Origin: BACL27 sp964203235
Lineage (GTDB): Bacteria > Actinomycetota > Acidimicrobiia > Acidimicrobiales > Ilumatobacteraceae
Direction: 5' to 3'
Assembly (NCBI GenBank): GCA_964203235.1
Contig: CAXNLE010000001.1
Coordinates: 558,001 to 622,000 of the forward strand
Length of the DNA: 64,000 nucleotides
Shown here: positions 33,281 to 42,096 of the stretch, piece by piece
How positions within the stretch are numbered: position 1 is the first letter of the stretch
How the letters are laid out: every line of letters starts with the position of its first letter
Notes under the pieces: model-generated
Seen by the model: the letters and a program-made list of their open reading frames with translations, nothing else
Told to the model about the DNA's origin: nothing
Database searches by the model: none
Program-made: the position numbers and the translations under genes

Positions 33281-34495
33281 ATGAGTTCGGCAAGTATTCC
33301 GGTTAATTCGAATAATCGATTTGAGCGCAAGAAGATGCTTCGCATCGGGTTGGTGTGTCCCTATAGTTTGACGATTCCTGGTGGCGTTCAATCTCAAGTT
33401 CTAGGTTTGGCTCGCGAGTTGCGTCGGATGGGTCATGAGGCTCGAGTGCTAGGCCCTTGCGATGGACCACCGCCTGAGCCATTTGTGACACCGCTTGGAA
33501 ATAGTTTGCCAACTGCTGCAAATGGTTCGACCGCGCCGCTTGCGCCAGATCCTTCGGCGGCATTGCGCACAATTCGAGCAATCAACGACGAGGCGTTTGA
33601 TATTTTGCACTTACACGAGCCGATCGCACCAGGGCCGACGATGACCGCGTTACTGTTGCGCCTCGCGCCAATGATCGGCACATTTCACGCCGCTGGAGAT
33701 ATCGCTTGGTATGGGCGCATCAACAAGGGGGTCAATTGGCTCGCTAGTCATCTTGATGTGCGAGTTGCGGTCTCACCACAAGCGCAAGAACTTGCAAATC
33801 GTTATCTAGGTGGCGAATACGAAATTTTATTTAACGGTATCGAAAATGAGTTGTATGCGCGACCAGATATTTCACGGAGTTCTGAAAAGATCGTTTTCTT
33901 CTGTGGTAGGTACGAGCCAAGAAAAGGACTCGCCGAGTTACTTGAGGCGTTTGCCAAACTTTCGGACGACGTTAAATTGTGGATCGCGTCAGATGGTGAC
34001 GGCATTTCGTTGTTAAAACAGAAATATGCACACGACAGTCGAATTTCGTGGCTCGGAAGAATCACTGACGAAGACAAAATCGATCGGCTTGCGCAGTGTT
34101 CAGTTTTTTGCGCACCCTCACTTCATAGTGAGTCTTTCGGAATAGTCGTACTTGAGTCAATGGCAAGTGGCACGCCAGTCGTAGCGAGTTCGCTTGAGGG
34201 CTATCGCAATGTTGGTACACATGATGTAAATGCGTGGTTAGTCGAGCCTGGTGATATCACCGAACTTGCCGAAGGTTTAACCCGAGTATTAACAGATAAG
34301 AAACTTGCACAGAAACTAAGTGACGGCGGTCTCGTTAGGGCAAGTGAACTCTCAATGAACCGACTCGCAAATATCTATGTTGAGATGTATTACGTGGTTC
34401 TTGAGCGCGAGCGTTTAACACCTGACCATCACCCAAAAAGCCGAATAGTTCGCCTGTACTCAGATCGAGTGTTGCGTAAAAATCCCCAAGTTTGA
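33281..34495 (+). CDS. pimA: Phosphatidyl-myo-inositol mannosyltransferase PimA
   Basis: This GT4 glycosyltransferase transfers the first mannose from GDP-mannose to phosphatidylinositol at the inner membrane face. The 404-residue protein has LRIGLVCPYSLTIPGGVQSQVLGLA, the PimA-type N-terminus, IGTFHAAGD, the GT-B donor site VFFCGRYEPRKGLAELLEAF and the EX7E block SESFGIVVLESMASGTPVVAS. Homologues begin near ATG 33335, so the first 18 residues are an extension or the start is internal. It implies PIM lipids in the envelope. Confidence 0.9.
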   Translation: MSSASIPVNSNNRFERKKMLRIGLVCPYSLTIPGGVQSQVLGLARELRRMGHEARVLGPCDGPPPEPFVTPLGNSLPTAANGSTAPLAPDPSAALRTIRAINDEAFDILHLHEPIAPGPTMTALLLRLAPMIGTFHAAGDIAWYGRINKGVNWLASHLDVRVAVSPQAQELANRYLGGEYEILFNGIENELYARPDISRSSEKIVFFCGRYEPRKGLAELLEAFAKLSDDVKLWIASDGDGISLLKQKYAHDSRISWLGRITDEDKIDRLAQCSVFCAPSLHSESFGIVVLESMASGTPVVASSLEGYRNVGTHDVNAWLVEPGDITELAEGLTRVLTDKKLAQKLSDGGLVRASELSMNRLANIYVEMYYVVLERERLTPDHHPKSRIVRLYSDRVLRKNPQV

Positions 34496-34504
34496 TTCGC
34501 GCAC

Positions 34505-34510
34505 TAGAAT
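34505..34510 (+). promoter_or_regulatory. Putative -10 element for lemA
   Basis: TAGAAT lies 38 bases before ATG 34549, giving a short leader that includes GGAG (34539-34542) 6 bases before that ATG. Confidence 0.3.
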
Positions 34511-34548
34511 AAAAGAAAGATAACAACTCGAGATTAATGGAGCACTTC

Positions 34549-35100
34549 ATGGGCATTTGGATTGGTTTGGTTTTGAGTTTTGCCGTGATCATCATTTTTG
34601 TGATGATTTACAACTCATTGGTTCAGCGGCGTAATCAAGTCACTAATGCCTGGGCACAAATTGATGTTCAACTAAAGCGACGTATAGAACTGATTCCAAA
34701 CCTTGTTGAAACTGTCAAGGGCTATGCAAACTTTGAACAAAAAACTCTGCAAGATGTAATCTCGGCTCGTAACACCGCAATGTCAGCCCCAGGCACGGCA
34801 ACGGGTCAGGCAAATGCAGACAGTGCATTATCTGGGGCATTGCGTCAGTTCTTCGCACTATCTGAGGCTTACCCAGATCTCAAAGCCAACGCGAGTTTCT
34901 TGAACTTGCAAGAAGAACTCAGTAACACAGAAAGCCGTATTGCTTATGCCCGCCAGTTTTACAACGACGCTGTGCTTGCCTACAACAACTCAGTACACAG
35001 TTTTCCGAGCGTGTTAATTGCTTCAATATTTAAATTCTCTGAAAGTGATTCATTTGAGGCGACAGAAGCCGAAAAGACTGCCCCGAAGGTGCAGTTTTAG
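34549..35100 (+). CDS. lemA: LemA-family membrane protein
   Basis: This 183-residue protein has an N-terminal membrane helix (about 1-22) followed by a long helical domain: YNSLVQRRNQVTNAWAQIDVQLKRRIELIPNLVETVKGYANFE is diagnostic. LemA proteins commonly sit beside the HtpX protease gene, as here; the function is unclear. I prefer ATG 34549 because GGAG precedes it by 6 bases; ATG 34537 would add four residues. htpX follows after 27 bases. Confidence 0.92.
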   Translation: MGIWIGLVLSFAVIIIFVMIYNSLVQRRNQVTNAWAQIDVQLKRRIELIPNLVETVKGYANFEQKTLQDVISARNTAMSAPGTATGQANADSALSGALRQFFALSEAYPDLKANASFLNLQEELSNTESRIAYARQFYNDAVLAYNNSVHSFPSVLIASIFKFSESDSFEATEAEKTAPKVQF

Positions 35101-35127
35101 TTTTAGTTCTAGAATCTGGCTCTGATT

Positions 35128-36033
35128 ATGTACGACTTAATTGCTTCAAACAAACGGCGTTCTGTATTTTTGCTTTTAGGTTTTTCGTCGTTTCTTGTCG
35201 TCGTTGGTATGGCGGCAGGTTTAGTTCTCGGTAATCCAATTGTCGGCACAACTTTTGCGCTTGTTGTGTCAGGCGCGATGGCGGTTATCTCATATTGGAA
35301 GTCAGACACAATTGCTCTTAAAGTAAGCCGCGCGATACCAGCCGACGAAGTTGAATACAAGCGCCTGCATAACTTGGTTGAAGGTTTGTGTATCGCTGGT
35401 GGTTTGCCAAAACCACGTATTTATGTAATTAATGATCAAGCACCAAATGCATTCGCAACAGGCCGTAATCCAAAACATGCAGCGGTCGCAGTTACATCCG
35501 GATTATTAGAAAAACTAGATCGCGTCGAACTTGAAGGGGTTTTGGCTCACGAACTATCGCACATCAAGAATTACGACATTTTAGTTTCGACTCTCGCCGT
35601 CACTCTTGTCGGCACTGTTGCATTGCTCACCGATATTTCGATTCGCATGATGTGGTGGAACGGTGGGCGAGTCAGTCGTAGCGATGATCGTCAAAATTCG
35701 TCTAATCCGCTCGCGTTTATTGGTTTTGCTTTATTGATAATTGCACCACTCGTGGCACGAATGATGCAGGCTTCTATTAGTCGACGTCGTGAAACTTTGG
35801 CCGATGTTTCAGCATGTCAGCTAACTAGATATCCACCAGGTTTAATTTCGGCTTTAGAAAAGCTTCAGGCCGATAGCACCGTGACTCACTCAGCCAGCAT
35901 GGCCACGGCGCATATGTGGATTGAACAACCCCTGTCTGGGGTTAATGACTCAGGTAAACTTGCAGGGTTTCATAAACTATTTAATACCCACCCACCACTG
36001 TCAGAACGAATAGCACTATTAAGGGAGATGTAA
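35128..36033 (+). CDS. htpX: HtpX-like M48 membrane zinc metalloprotease
   Basis: HtpX degrades misfolded membrane proteins under stress. The 301-residue protein has two N-terminal helices (about 12-50), LPKPRIYVINDQAPNAFATGR, the zinc site HELSHIKNYD (HExxH with catalytic Glu), two more helices and RRRETLADVSACQLTRYPPG with the third ligand Glu. The end NTHPPLSERI is typical. A TAGAAT 12 bases before the ATG might be a second promoter, but cotranscription with lemA is likely. Confidence 0.94.
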   Translation: MYDLIASNKRRSVFLLLGFSSFLVVVGMAAGLVLGNPIVGTTFALVVSGAMAVISYWKSDTIALKVSRAIPADEVEYKRLHNLVEGLCIAGGLPKPRIYVINDQAPNAFATGRNPKHAAVAVTSGLLEKLDRVELEGVLAHELSHIKNYDILVSTLAVTLVGTVALLTDISIRMMWWNGGRVSRSDDRQNSSNPLAFIGFALLIIAPLVARMMQASISRRRETLADVSACQLTRYPPGLISALEKLQADSTVTHSASMATAHMWIEQPLSGVNDSGKLAGFHKLFNTHPPLSERIALLREM

Positions 36034-36034
36034 A

Positions 36035-37120
36035 ATGAAAACTAAATCACTTCGAAAACTTAACTTAAGTATTGTTTTTCTAGTCCTCGGCGGATTGATC
36101 GTCGCAAGTTGCGGTGGCGAATCTGATACTGCTTCAACACTTCCAGTTGAAGAGATAGTTGAAACAACAATCCCCGAGACGACGACCACCACAACAACAA
36201 TTCCAGTTGTTGTCAACCCGTTGACTGGTGCCCCGGCTGCAGATGAATCAATTCTCAATCGACCTGCGTTGGTTGTCAAGATTGACAACCACCCTAAAGC
36301 AAGCCCGCAATGGGGTTTAAACCAAGCTGATTTGGTGTTCGAAGAAAATGTTGAGCAACTAACTCGTTTTGCCGCAGTGTTTCATTCGCAAGGAAGCGAC
36401 CCAGTTGGTCCAATCCGTAGTGGTCGTCAACAAGACATCGATTTGTTAGGGTCACTGAATCGTCCACTCTTCGCATGGAGTGGTGGCAACCAAAAAGTTA
36501 CCTCTGCAATTCGTAAGTCATGGCTTGTTGATTTGAGCCATTCGGCTGCCAATGAAAAAGGTGGCTACCGTCGTGAGTCAAGTCGTAGTGCGCCGCATAA
36601 CTTAGTTGCTGAGACAACAAAACTTTGGACGCTTGCACCTGCTGACGCCAAACCGCCTTTGCCACAATTTGAATACCGCAAAAGTGATGAGCCTGTGACC
36701 ACAGCCTCGAAGCCGGCTGCAGCAGTCAAAATTTCGATGGATGGTGTTGATGTGATGTGGGAGTGGAACCCAGATCTGTTAACTTTCGTTCGGTCGCAGA
36801 ATAATAAGCCGCATGTTGACATGCAAGATGTACGCGTCAATGCACAAAACGTTGTCGTTATTTCGGTTGTCTACACGAAGAGCGGCTCAAGCCCAGTTGC
36901 AAAGTCTGTAGGCAGTGGAGAAGTATGGGTCTACACCGCAGGCGTTTTAGTGCAAGGCTCATGGGAGCGTCTAGATCCTGAACTGCCATTTATTTACAAA
37001 GATATCAATGGCGAAATTATCAAATTAACGCCAGGTCGCACATGGATAGAAGTCATTCGTCCGAAGTCTGCGGCAAACATCGCACCTGGTGAGGATGTTA
37101 CAAAAGTCAAGTACCCCTGA
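36035..37120 (+). CDS. DUF3048 (YerB-like) lipoprotein
   Basis: This 361-residue exported protein has a lipobox LIVASC, the Cys being residue 26 by count, so it would be processed by LspA. A Thr-rich spacer with a run of threonines follows. Then comes the DUF3048 N-terminal domain (PLTGAPAADESILNRPALVVKIDNHPKA, GPIRSGRQQDIDLL) and its C-terminal domain (WVYTAGVLVQGSWERLD, LTPGRTWIEVIRP). The function is unknown; Bacillus YerB is the namesake. GGAG lies 7 bases before the ATG and only one base separates it from htpX, so it is in the same operon. Confidence 0.88.
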   Translation: MKTKSLRKLNLSIVFLVLGGLIVASCGGESDTASTLPVEEIVETTIPETTTTTTTIPVVVNPLTGAPAADESILNRPALVVKIDNHPKASPQWGLNQADLVFEENVEQLTRFAAVFHSQGSDPVGPIRSGRQQDIDLLGSLNRPLFAWSGGNQKVTSAIRKSWLVDLSHSAANEKGGYRRESSRSAPHNLVAETTKLWTLAPADAKPPLPQFEYRKSDEPVTTASKPAAAVKISMDGVDVMWEWNPDLLTFVRSQNNKPHVDMQDVRVNAQNVVVISVVYTKSGSSPVAKSVGSGEVWVYTAGVLVQGSWERLDPELPFIYKDINGEIIKLTPGRTWIEVIRPKSAANIAPGEDVTKVKYP

Positions 37121-37145
37121 TCAGAATGGTCATTCATTCGTTGTG

Positions 37146-37151
37146 TACGCT
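37146..37151 (+). promoter_or_regulatory. Putative -10 element of the pdxS operon
   Basis: TACGCT, identical to the relA hexamer, lies 29 bases before the pdxS ATG. The short leader contains GGAG (37169-37172) 8 bases before the start. Confidence 0.3.
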
Positions 37152-37180
37152 TTGAATAACTCAACGTTGGAGATTCAAAA

Positions 37181-38074
37181 ATGGCAAAAAGTGAAGTGAA
37201 CAAAACTGGCTCGATGACCGTTAAGCGCGGTTTGGCAGAGATGCTAAAGGGCGGCGTAATCATGGATGTAGTCAATGCCGATCAAGCAAAGATTGCCGAA
37301 GATTCTGGCGCGTGTGCAGTAATGGCTCTTGAGCGTGTGCCAGCAGATATTCGTCGCGACGGTGGCGTTGCTCGAATGAGTGACCCAGAAATGATTGAAA
37401 AAATTCAAGCAGTCGTTTCGATACCGGTTATGGCTAAAGCGCGAATCGGACACTTCGTAGAAGCGCAAGTGCTTGAGTCGCTTGGTGTTGACTTCATTGA
37501 CGAGAGCGAAGTTTTGACACCCGCCGACGAGTCGCATCACATTGATAAATTTGCATTTCAACCGCCATTCGTGTGTGGTGCAACAAACCTTGGTGAGGCA
37601 TTGCGTCGCATTAGTGAAGGTGCTGCGTTGATTCGTTCAAAAGGCGAAGCAGGCACTGGCAACATCGTTGAGGCAGTGCGACATCTGCGATCAATCATTG
37701 GTGACATTCGAAAAATTACTCAGGCTGACTCGGCTGAGTTATTTGAGTGGGCGAAACGACTGCAAGCACCATTGCCATTAGTCCAAGAAATTGCCGAAAC
37801 TGGCTGGTTGCAAGTGCCGTTGTTCTGTGCCGGCGGAATCGCCACACCAAGTGATGCAGCCTTAGCAATGCAACTCGGAGCCGAAGCAGTTTTCGTTGGT
37901 TCAGGAATATTCAAGAGCGATGATCCTGCTCCGAGAGCCAGGTCAATTGTCGAAGCAACAACTCATTTTAGAGATGCCGCAATAATCGCAAAAGTCAGTC
38001 GCAACTTGGGCGCCCCAATGACCGGAATCGGCATGGACAATATTCAAGAGCGTTTCGCGGAGCGTGGTTGGTGA
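37181..38074 (+). CDS. pdxS: Pyridoxal 5'-phosphate synthase subunit PdxS
   Basis: PdxS condenses ribose 5-phosphate, glyceraldehyde 3-phosphate and PdxT-supplied ammonia into PLP. The 297-residue barrel has GGVIMDVVNADQAKIAEDSGACAVMALERVP, the lysine in PVMAKARIGHFVEAQ, the second active-site region GEAGTGNIVEAVRH and the phosphate loop CAGGIATPSDAAL. It forms the 12+12 PdxST complex with the next gene's product. pdxS-pdxT-yebC-bcp appear to form one transcript, with gaps or overlaps of at most 18 bases. Confidence 0.97.
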   Translation: MAKSEVNKTGSMTVKRGLAEMLKGGVIMDVVNADQAKIAEDSGACAVMALERVPADIRRDGGVARMSDPEMIEKIQAVVSIPVMAKARIGHFVEAQVLESLGVDFIDESEVLTPADESHHIDKFAFQPPFVCGATNLGEALRRISEGAALIRSKGEAGTGNIVEAVRHLRSIIGDIRKITQADSAELFEWAKRLQAPLPLVQEIAETGWLQVPLFCAGGIATPSDAALAMQLGAEAVFVGSGIFKSDDPAPRARSIVEATTHFRDAAIIAKVSRNLGAPMTGIGMDNIQERFAERGW

Positions 38075-38092
38075 GCGACTCGAGGCCTCCTG

Positions 38093-38692
38093 GTGGTTGG
38101 CGTCTCGCGTGGGAAGTCTGCAACGAAAATTGGTGTACTAGCTCTGCAAGGTGCGTACGAGAGACATCAAAAGGTTTTTCAGCAATTAGCTGTTGACGCA
38201 GTTCAGGTTCGTACACCCGCAGATCTTGCAAAAGTTGATGCTCTTGTAATGCCAGGTGGTGAGTCGACGACGATGTCGCAGTTACTCGAGTCATCTGAAT
38301 TGTTCGAGCCGATCAGCCTTCGCATTAAACAGGGTCTACCCGTGTTTGGAACTTGTGCGGGAATGATTTTGCTATCTAAAAAAATTCTTGATGGCCGCGA
38401 TGATCAGTTGTCTTTTAATGCGATTGACATAGATGTTCAGCGCAATGCGTACGGACGCCAAATTGATAGTTTCGAGGCTGAGATTGAAATTGACCCGTTA
38501 GATAGTTCGTTTCATGCAGTGTTTATCCGTGCTCCACGAATAGTTTCGCTTGGGTCAGGTGTTGCGCCTTTGGCATATTGTGGGGATGATGTAGTGCTGG
38601 CGCAACAAGACAACATTTTGGTCGCCTCATTTCATCCTGAATTAGCTAATGATGTGCGGTTACATGAATTATTTTTGAAAGGACTTCAGTAA
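38093..38692 (+). CDS. pdxT: Glutamine amidotransferase subunit PdxT
   Basis: PdxT hydrolyses glutamine and channels ammonia to PdxS. The 199-residue class I amidotransferase has IGVLALQGAYERHQKVF, the MPGGEST oxyanion loop, the nucleophile Cys in FGTCAGMILLSK and the His/Glu of ASFHPEL. GTG 38093 is the called start, 18 bases after pdxS; homologues begin about 11 residues later, so a shorter product is possible. Its stop overlaps the yebC ATG by one base. Confidence 0.95.
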   Translation: MVGVSRGKSATKIGVLALQGAYERHQKVFQQLAVDAVQVRTPADLAKVDALVMPGGESTTMSQLLESSELFEPISLRIKQGLPVFGTCAGMILLSKKILDGRDDQLSFNAIDIDVQRNAYGRQIDSFEAEIEIDPLDSSFHAVFIRAPRIVSLGSGVAPLAYCGDDVVLAQQDNILVASFHPELANDVRLHELFLKGLQ

Positions 38693-39438
38693 TGTCTGGT
38701 CACTCTAAATGGGCAACGATCAAACACAAGAAAGCGGCAATCGACAAAGTTCGTGGCAAAACATTCGCTAAATTATCGCGACTACTCGAAGTTGCTTCGC
38801 GCGAAGGTGGCGGAGATGTTTCTGTTAATGCGGCATTGCGAACTGTTGTATCGAAGGCAAAAGCCGCACAGATGACCAATGATGCGATTGAGCGCGCGAT
38901 CAAGCGTGGCATGGGCGAAACCGACGGAAAGGTTTACGAGTCAGTGACCTACGAGGCTTACGCTCCAGGCGGAGTAGCGATGTTGATCGACATTCTTACG
39001 GATAATCGCAATCGAACGGCTGCCGATGTTCGAATTATTTTTTCGAAGCAAGGTGGATCGATGGCAGCACCCGGGGCAGTTGGCTGGCAATTTTCTCGCA
39101 AAGGTGTGATCCTTGTTGCCAAGACTGTCAGCGAGGATGATTTGATGTTGGTTGGTCTTGATCACGGATTAGAAGACATCACCTCTGACGAAGAAATGTG
39201 GCATGTAACTTGCGATCCAAGTCAAGTTTGGGATTTGAAGAACTCGCTCGAAGCAGCGAAGATGACCGTGAACTCTGCAACTACAACAATGCTCTCGGCG
39301 AATACCGTTGAGGTAACAAACCCGGATGAAGCAAAAGCAATTCTAAAGATTATGCACGAACTTGATGACAACGATGATGTGCAAGATGTTTACGCTAATT
39401 TTGATATTTCAGAAAAACTAATGGAGGAAGTTGGATGA
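38692..39438 (+). CDS. yebC: YebC/PmpR-family protein
   Basis: This 248-residue protein has the classical N-terminus SGHSKWATIKHKKAAIDKVRGKTFAKLSR and GGDVSVNAALRTVVSKAKAAQMTNDAIERAIKRG. Other family blocks are YEAYAPGGVAMLIDILTDNRNRT and the C-terminal DDVQDVYANFDI. Members were described as transcriptional regulators and more recently as ribosome-associated factors that relieve polyproline-type stalling. It overlaps pdxT by one base and bcp by four. Confidence 0.95.
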   Translation: MSGHSKWATIKHKKAAIDKVRGKTFAKLSRLLEVASREGGGDVSVNAALRTVVSKAKAAQMTNDAIERAIKRGMGETDGKVYESVTYEAYAPGGVAMLIDILTDNRNRTAADVRIIFSKQGGSMAAPGAVGWQFSRKGVILVAKTVSEDDLMLVGLDHGLEDITSDEEMWHVTCDPSQVWDLKNSLEAAKMTVNSATTTMLSANTVEVTNPDEAKAILKIMHELDDNDDVQDVYANFDISEKLMEEVG

Positions 39439-39911
39439 TGTCTAGCGAAACATCTATTAAAGTTGGTAGTAAGGCTCCAGATTTTTCATTGCCTGGCACA
39501 GGCGACAAGAATTATTCGCTTACACAATTTCGTGGAGTCACTGTTGTGCTTGTGTTTTATCCGGGTGATTCAACTTTGGTATGTACAAAACAATTGTGTT
39601 CTTACAACAATGAACTCGCGCAGTTCGAGAAAGTCGGTGCACAAGTTTTGGCAATTTCTCACCAAAACATGTCTAGTCACGACAAATTCGCGGATAAACA
39701 TAAATTTGGTTTTCCGTTACTATCTGATCCAGATAAAAAAGTTCTAAACGATTACGGGGTGGTCGGGTTTGCAGGTCTGCCAAGGCGCAGCGTTTTCGTT
39801 ATTGACCCAAATGGTGTAGTCAAGTATGTGCATCGCGCGCTTGCGGGGGTTACATATAGGCCTGTCAAAGAACTTATTGAAGCAATCGCCAATGCCCAGG
39901 CGGGTGTCTAG
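39435..39911 (+). CDS. bcp: Peroxiredoxin of the Bcp/PrxQ type
   Basis: This 158-residue thiol peroxidase reduces hydroperoxides. The active site YPGDSTLVCTKQLC fits PxxxTxxC with the peroxidatic Cys, and a second Cys five residues later as in PrxQ. This sequence replaces the common TPGCTKEAC form. VGSKAPDFSLPGTGDK and SDPDKKVLNDYGV are further family text. The resolving partner would be a thioredoxin or mycoredoxin, by inference. ATGA-type overlap with yebC. Confidence 0.93.
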   Translation: MMSSETSIKVGSKAPDFSLPGTGDKNYSLTQFRGVTVVLVFYPGDSTLVCTKQLCSYNNELAQFEKVGAQVLAISHQNMSSHDKFADKHKFGFPLLSDPDKKVLNDYGVVGFAGLPRRSVFVIDPNGVVKYVHRALAGVTYRPVKELIEAIANAQAGV

Positions 39912-39917
39912 TAACAT
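39912..39917 (+). promoter_or_regulatory. Putative -10 element for leaderless ruvC transcript
   Basis: TAACAT lies 7 bases before ATG 39925, which favours that start for ruvC. Confidence 0.4.
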
Positions 39918-39924
39918 AGAACAT

Positions 39925-40488
39925 ATGTTCGCCCAGTCAGCTGACAGCGTAAATCTGACAGGTGAGTCCAAGACTTCAGTCGTTCTCGGAATAGACCCCG
40001 GTTTAACTCGCTGCGGTTATGCAGTTTTAGAGGTTCAAGGAGCCACTCAAATAATGATGCGTGCGCTTGGTGTTTTGCGAACTAGTCCAGATCAGGCGCT
40101 GCCACAAAGGCTCGCAGAAATCAGTTTAGAAATCGAAGAACTATTAGATGAATATCATCCGTCTGTCGTAGCCGTAGAACATATTTTTTTTCAATCCAAC
40201 GTCCGAACTGCAATGAGCGTCGGTCAAGTTAGTGGTCTAGCGCTAAGTGCTGCTGCTCGCCGCGGTTTGCAAGTTGAGCAGTACACACCAAATCAAGTCA
40301 AACTTGCAATCACTGGTTGGGGAGGCGCTGATAAAGCACAAGTGCAAAAAATGGTTAAGCAGCGACTTGGTTTGAATACGATTCCGAAGCCTGCTGACGC
40401 TGCTGACGCAGCAGCGATTGCACTGTGTCACATTGCTTCAAGTAGTTTGGCGCAAAAAATACATGAGGCTAAAGTGCGGTCGGCATGA
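39925..40488 (+). CDS. ruvC: Holliday junction endonuclease RuvC
   Basis: RuvC resolves Holliday junctions. Catalytic acids are in GIDPGLTRCGYAV, VAVEHIFFQSN and DAADAAAIALCH, with the family loop AMSVGQVSGLAL. I set the start at ATG 39925 (187 residues); an in-frame upstream ATG at 39826 lies inside bcp and would add 33 residues unlike RuvC. A 15-residue extension before VVLGIDPG remains. ruvC-ruvA-ruvB overlap by 4 and 8 bases and form an operon. Confidence 0.95.
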   Translation: MFAQSADSVNLTGESKTSVVLGIDPGLTRCGYAVLEVQGATQIMMRALGVLRTSPDQALPQRLAEISLEIEELLDEYHPSVVAVEHIFFQSNVRTAMSVGQVSGLALSAAARRGLQVEQYTPNQVKLAITGWGGADKAQVQKMVKQRLGLNTIPKPADAADAAAIALCHIASSSLAQKIHEAKVRSA

Positions 40489-41072
40489 TTGGTTCGTTGC
40501 GTGGAACAATTCTTGAACGCACCACTGACTCAACAGTGTTGATCGAGACCAACGGCGTTGGTTATTTAGTGCACGTAACACCACGAACATTGGGTGAGCT
40601 TGAACCAACTTCTGATGCATTTGTTTATGTGCATCACTATGTTCGCGAAGATGCTCAAACTCTTTATGGTTTTCTTGATCGCGACGAGCGACGGTGTTTC
40701 GAAATTTTGCTTGCTACGCATGGTGTCGGCCCAAATATGGCAATGACAATTTTGGCAACACACTCACCAAGAGCACTCGTTGACATCGTCGCCAGTTCAG
40801 ATATTCCTGCGTTGACACTCGTTTCTGGCGTGGGCAAAAAAACAGCAGAGCGACTGTTGATTGAATTGAAGAGTCGTCTGCACCTCAACATTTTAGAATC
40901 CAGCAACACACTGAACGGCTCGTCAAGTGTTGGTGATGTTCGAGATGCGCTCTCAGGTCTTGGTTACTCAAGCGAAGAGATTCGCGATGTGCTTCGAGAG
41001 ATGTCTGCAACCAACGATTCTGAAGCAATGTTGCGTGAAGCACTAAATATGTTGGGGGCTCGCCGTGCGTGA
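40485..41072 (+). CDS. ruvA: Holliday junction branch-migration subunit RuvA
   Basis: The RuvA tetramer clamps the junction and loads RuvB. The 195-residue protein has the N-terminal OB domain (MIGSLRGTILERTTDSTVLIETNGVGYLVHV), helix-hairpin-helix motifs (ILLATHGVGPNMAM, LVSGVGKKTAERLLIELKSRL), a short linker, and the C-terminal RuvB-binding domain (DVRDALSGLGYSSEEIRDVL). ATGA overlap with ruvC. Confidence 0.96.
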   Translation: MIGSLRGTILERTTDSTVLIETNGVGYLVHVTPRTLGELEPTSDAFVYVHHYVREDAQTLYGFLDRDERRCFEILLATHGVGPNMAMTILATHSPRALVDIVASSDIPALTLVSGVGKKTAERLLIELKSRLHLNILESSNTLNGSSSVGDVRDALSGLGYSSEEIRDVLREMSATNDSEAMLREALNMLGARRA

Positions 41073-42084
41073 AGAATTCACAGATCCGGCTTTGACGACA
41101 GATCCTGCAGATCATGACGATATTGGCCTTCGTCCTAAATCTTTAAGCGATTTTGTTGGGCAACGAGAACTTAAAGAACATCTCGGCATTGTTCTTGAAG
41201 CCGCGCGAAAACGAGAACAATCTGCCGATCATATTTTGTTGGCTGGCCCACCGGGCTTAGGTAAAACAACTATGGCAGGCATTGTCGCAAGTGAAATGTC
41301 AGCGAAGATTCACATCACGTCGGGCCCAGCACTTGAGCGCGCAGGCGACCTCGCGGCAATACTTACGAAACTAGATGTAAATGATGTTCTATTCATTGAT
41401 GAAATTCATCGACTGTCGCGCCAGGTTGAGGAGATTCTTTATCCAGCGATGGAAGATTTTCAAATTGACATCGTTGTAGGCAAAGGTGCCTCGGCATCAT
41501 CAATTCGACTTACCTTGCCGAGGTTCACACTTATTGGCGCAACAACGCGCACGGGCATGATCACTGGCCCACTTCGCGACCGATTTGGTCTCGTCGCGCG
41601 ACTTGACTTTTATGAAGTAGACGAACTCGAACTTATTGTGCAACGCACGGCAAAGATTTTAAGAGTACCGATTAATGCAGATGGTGCGCACGAAATTGCT
41701 AGGCGATCTCGCGGTACTCCGCGTATTGCTAATCGTTTGTTGAGGCGCGTTCGCGATCACGCTGAAGTTCGTGGTGATGGCAAGGTGACCGAAGTCAGCG
41801 CACGACAAGCGCTTGAAGTTTTCGGTGTTGATGACTTGGGATTAGACAAGGTTGATCGAGCCATCTTGTCGGCGTTGTGTCGACAATTTGGTGGTGGGCC
41901 AGTTGGGTTATCAACTTTGGCGATTTCAGTTAGCGAGCAAACTGAAACTATCGAAGACGTTTACGAGCCGTTCTTAATTCAGCAAGGGTTGCTCGCAAGA
42001 ACTCCACGTGGACGAGTGGCAATGCCTTTGGCATGGCGCCATATTGGCGAAACTCCGCCAGCATCCGCGCCAGAGTTATTCTAA
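41065..42084 (+). CDS. ruvB: Holliday junction DNA helicase RuvB
   Basis: This AAA+ motor drives branch migration. The 339-residue protein has RPKSLSDFVGQRELKEHL, Walker A GPPGLGKTTMA, Walker B LFIDEIHRLSR, the RuvB hairpin region MEDFQIDIVVGKGASASSIRL, sensor IGATTRTGMITGPLRDRFG with the Arg finger, and the C-terminal winged helix (YEPFLIQQGLLARTPRGRVA). GTG start overlapping ruvA by 8 bases. queA follows after 12 bases. Confidence 0.97.
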   Translation: MREEFTDPALTTDPADHDDIGLRPKSLSDFVGQRELKEHLGIVLEAARKREQSADHILLAGPPGLGKTTMAGIVASEMSAKIHITSGPALERAGDLAAILTKLDVNDVLFIDEIHRLSRQVEEILYPAMEDFQIDIVVGKGASASSIRLTLPRFTLIGATTRTGMITGPLRDRFGLVARLDFYEVDELELIVQRTAKILRVPINADGAHEIARRSRGTPRIANRLLRRVRDHAEVRGDGKVTEVSARQALEVFGVDDLGLDKVDRAILSALCRQFGGGPVGLSTLAISVSEQTETIEDVYEPFLIQQGLLARTPRGRVAMPLAWRHIGETPPASAPELF

Positions 42085-42096
42085 AATTTAAATCTT

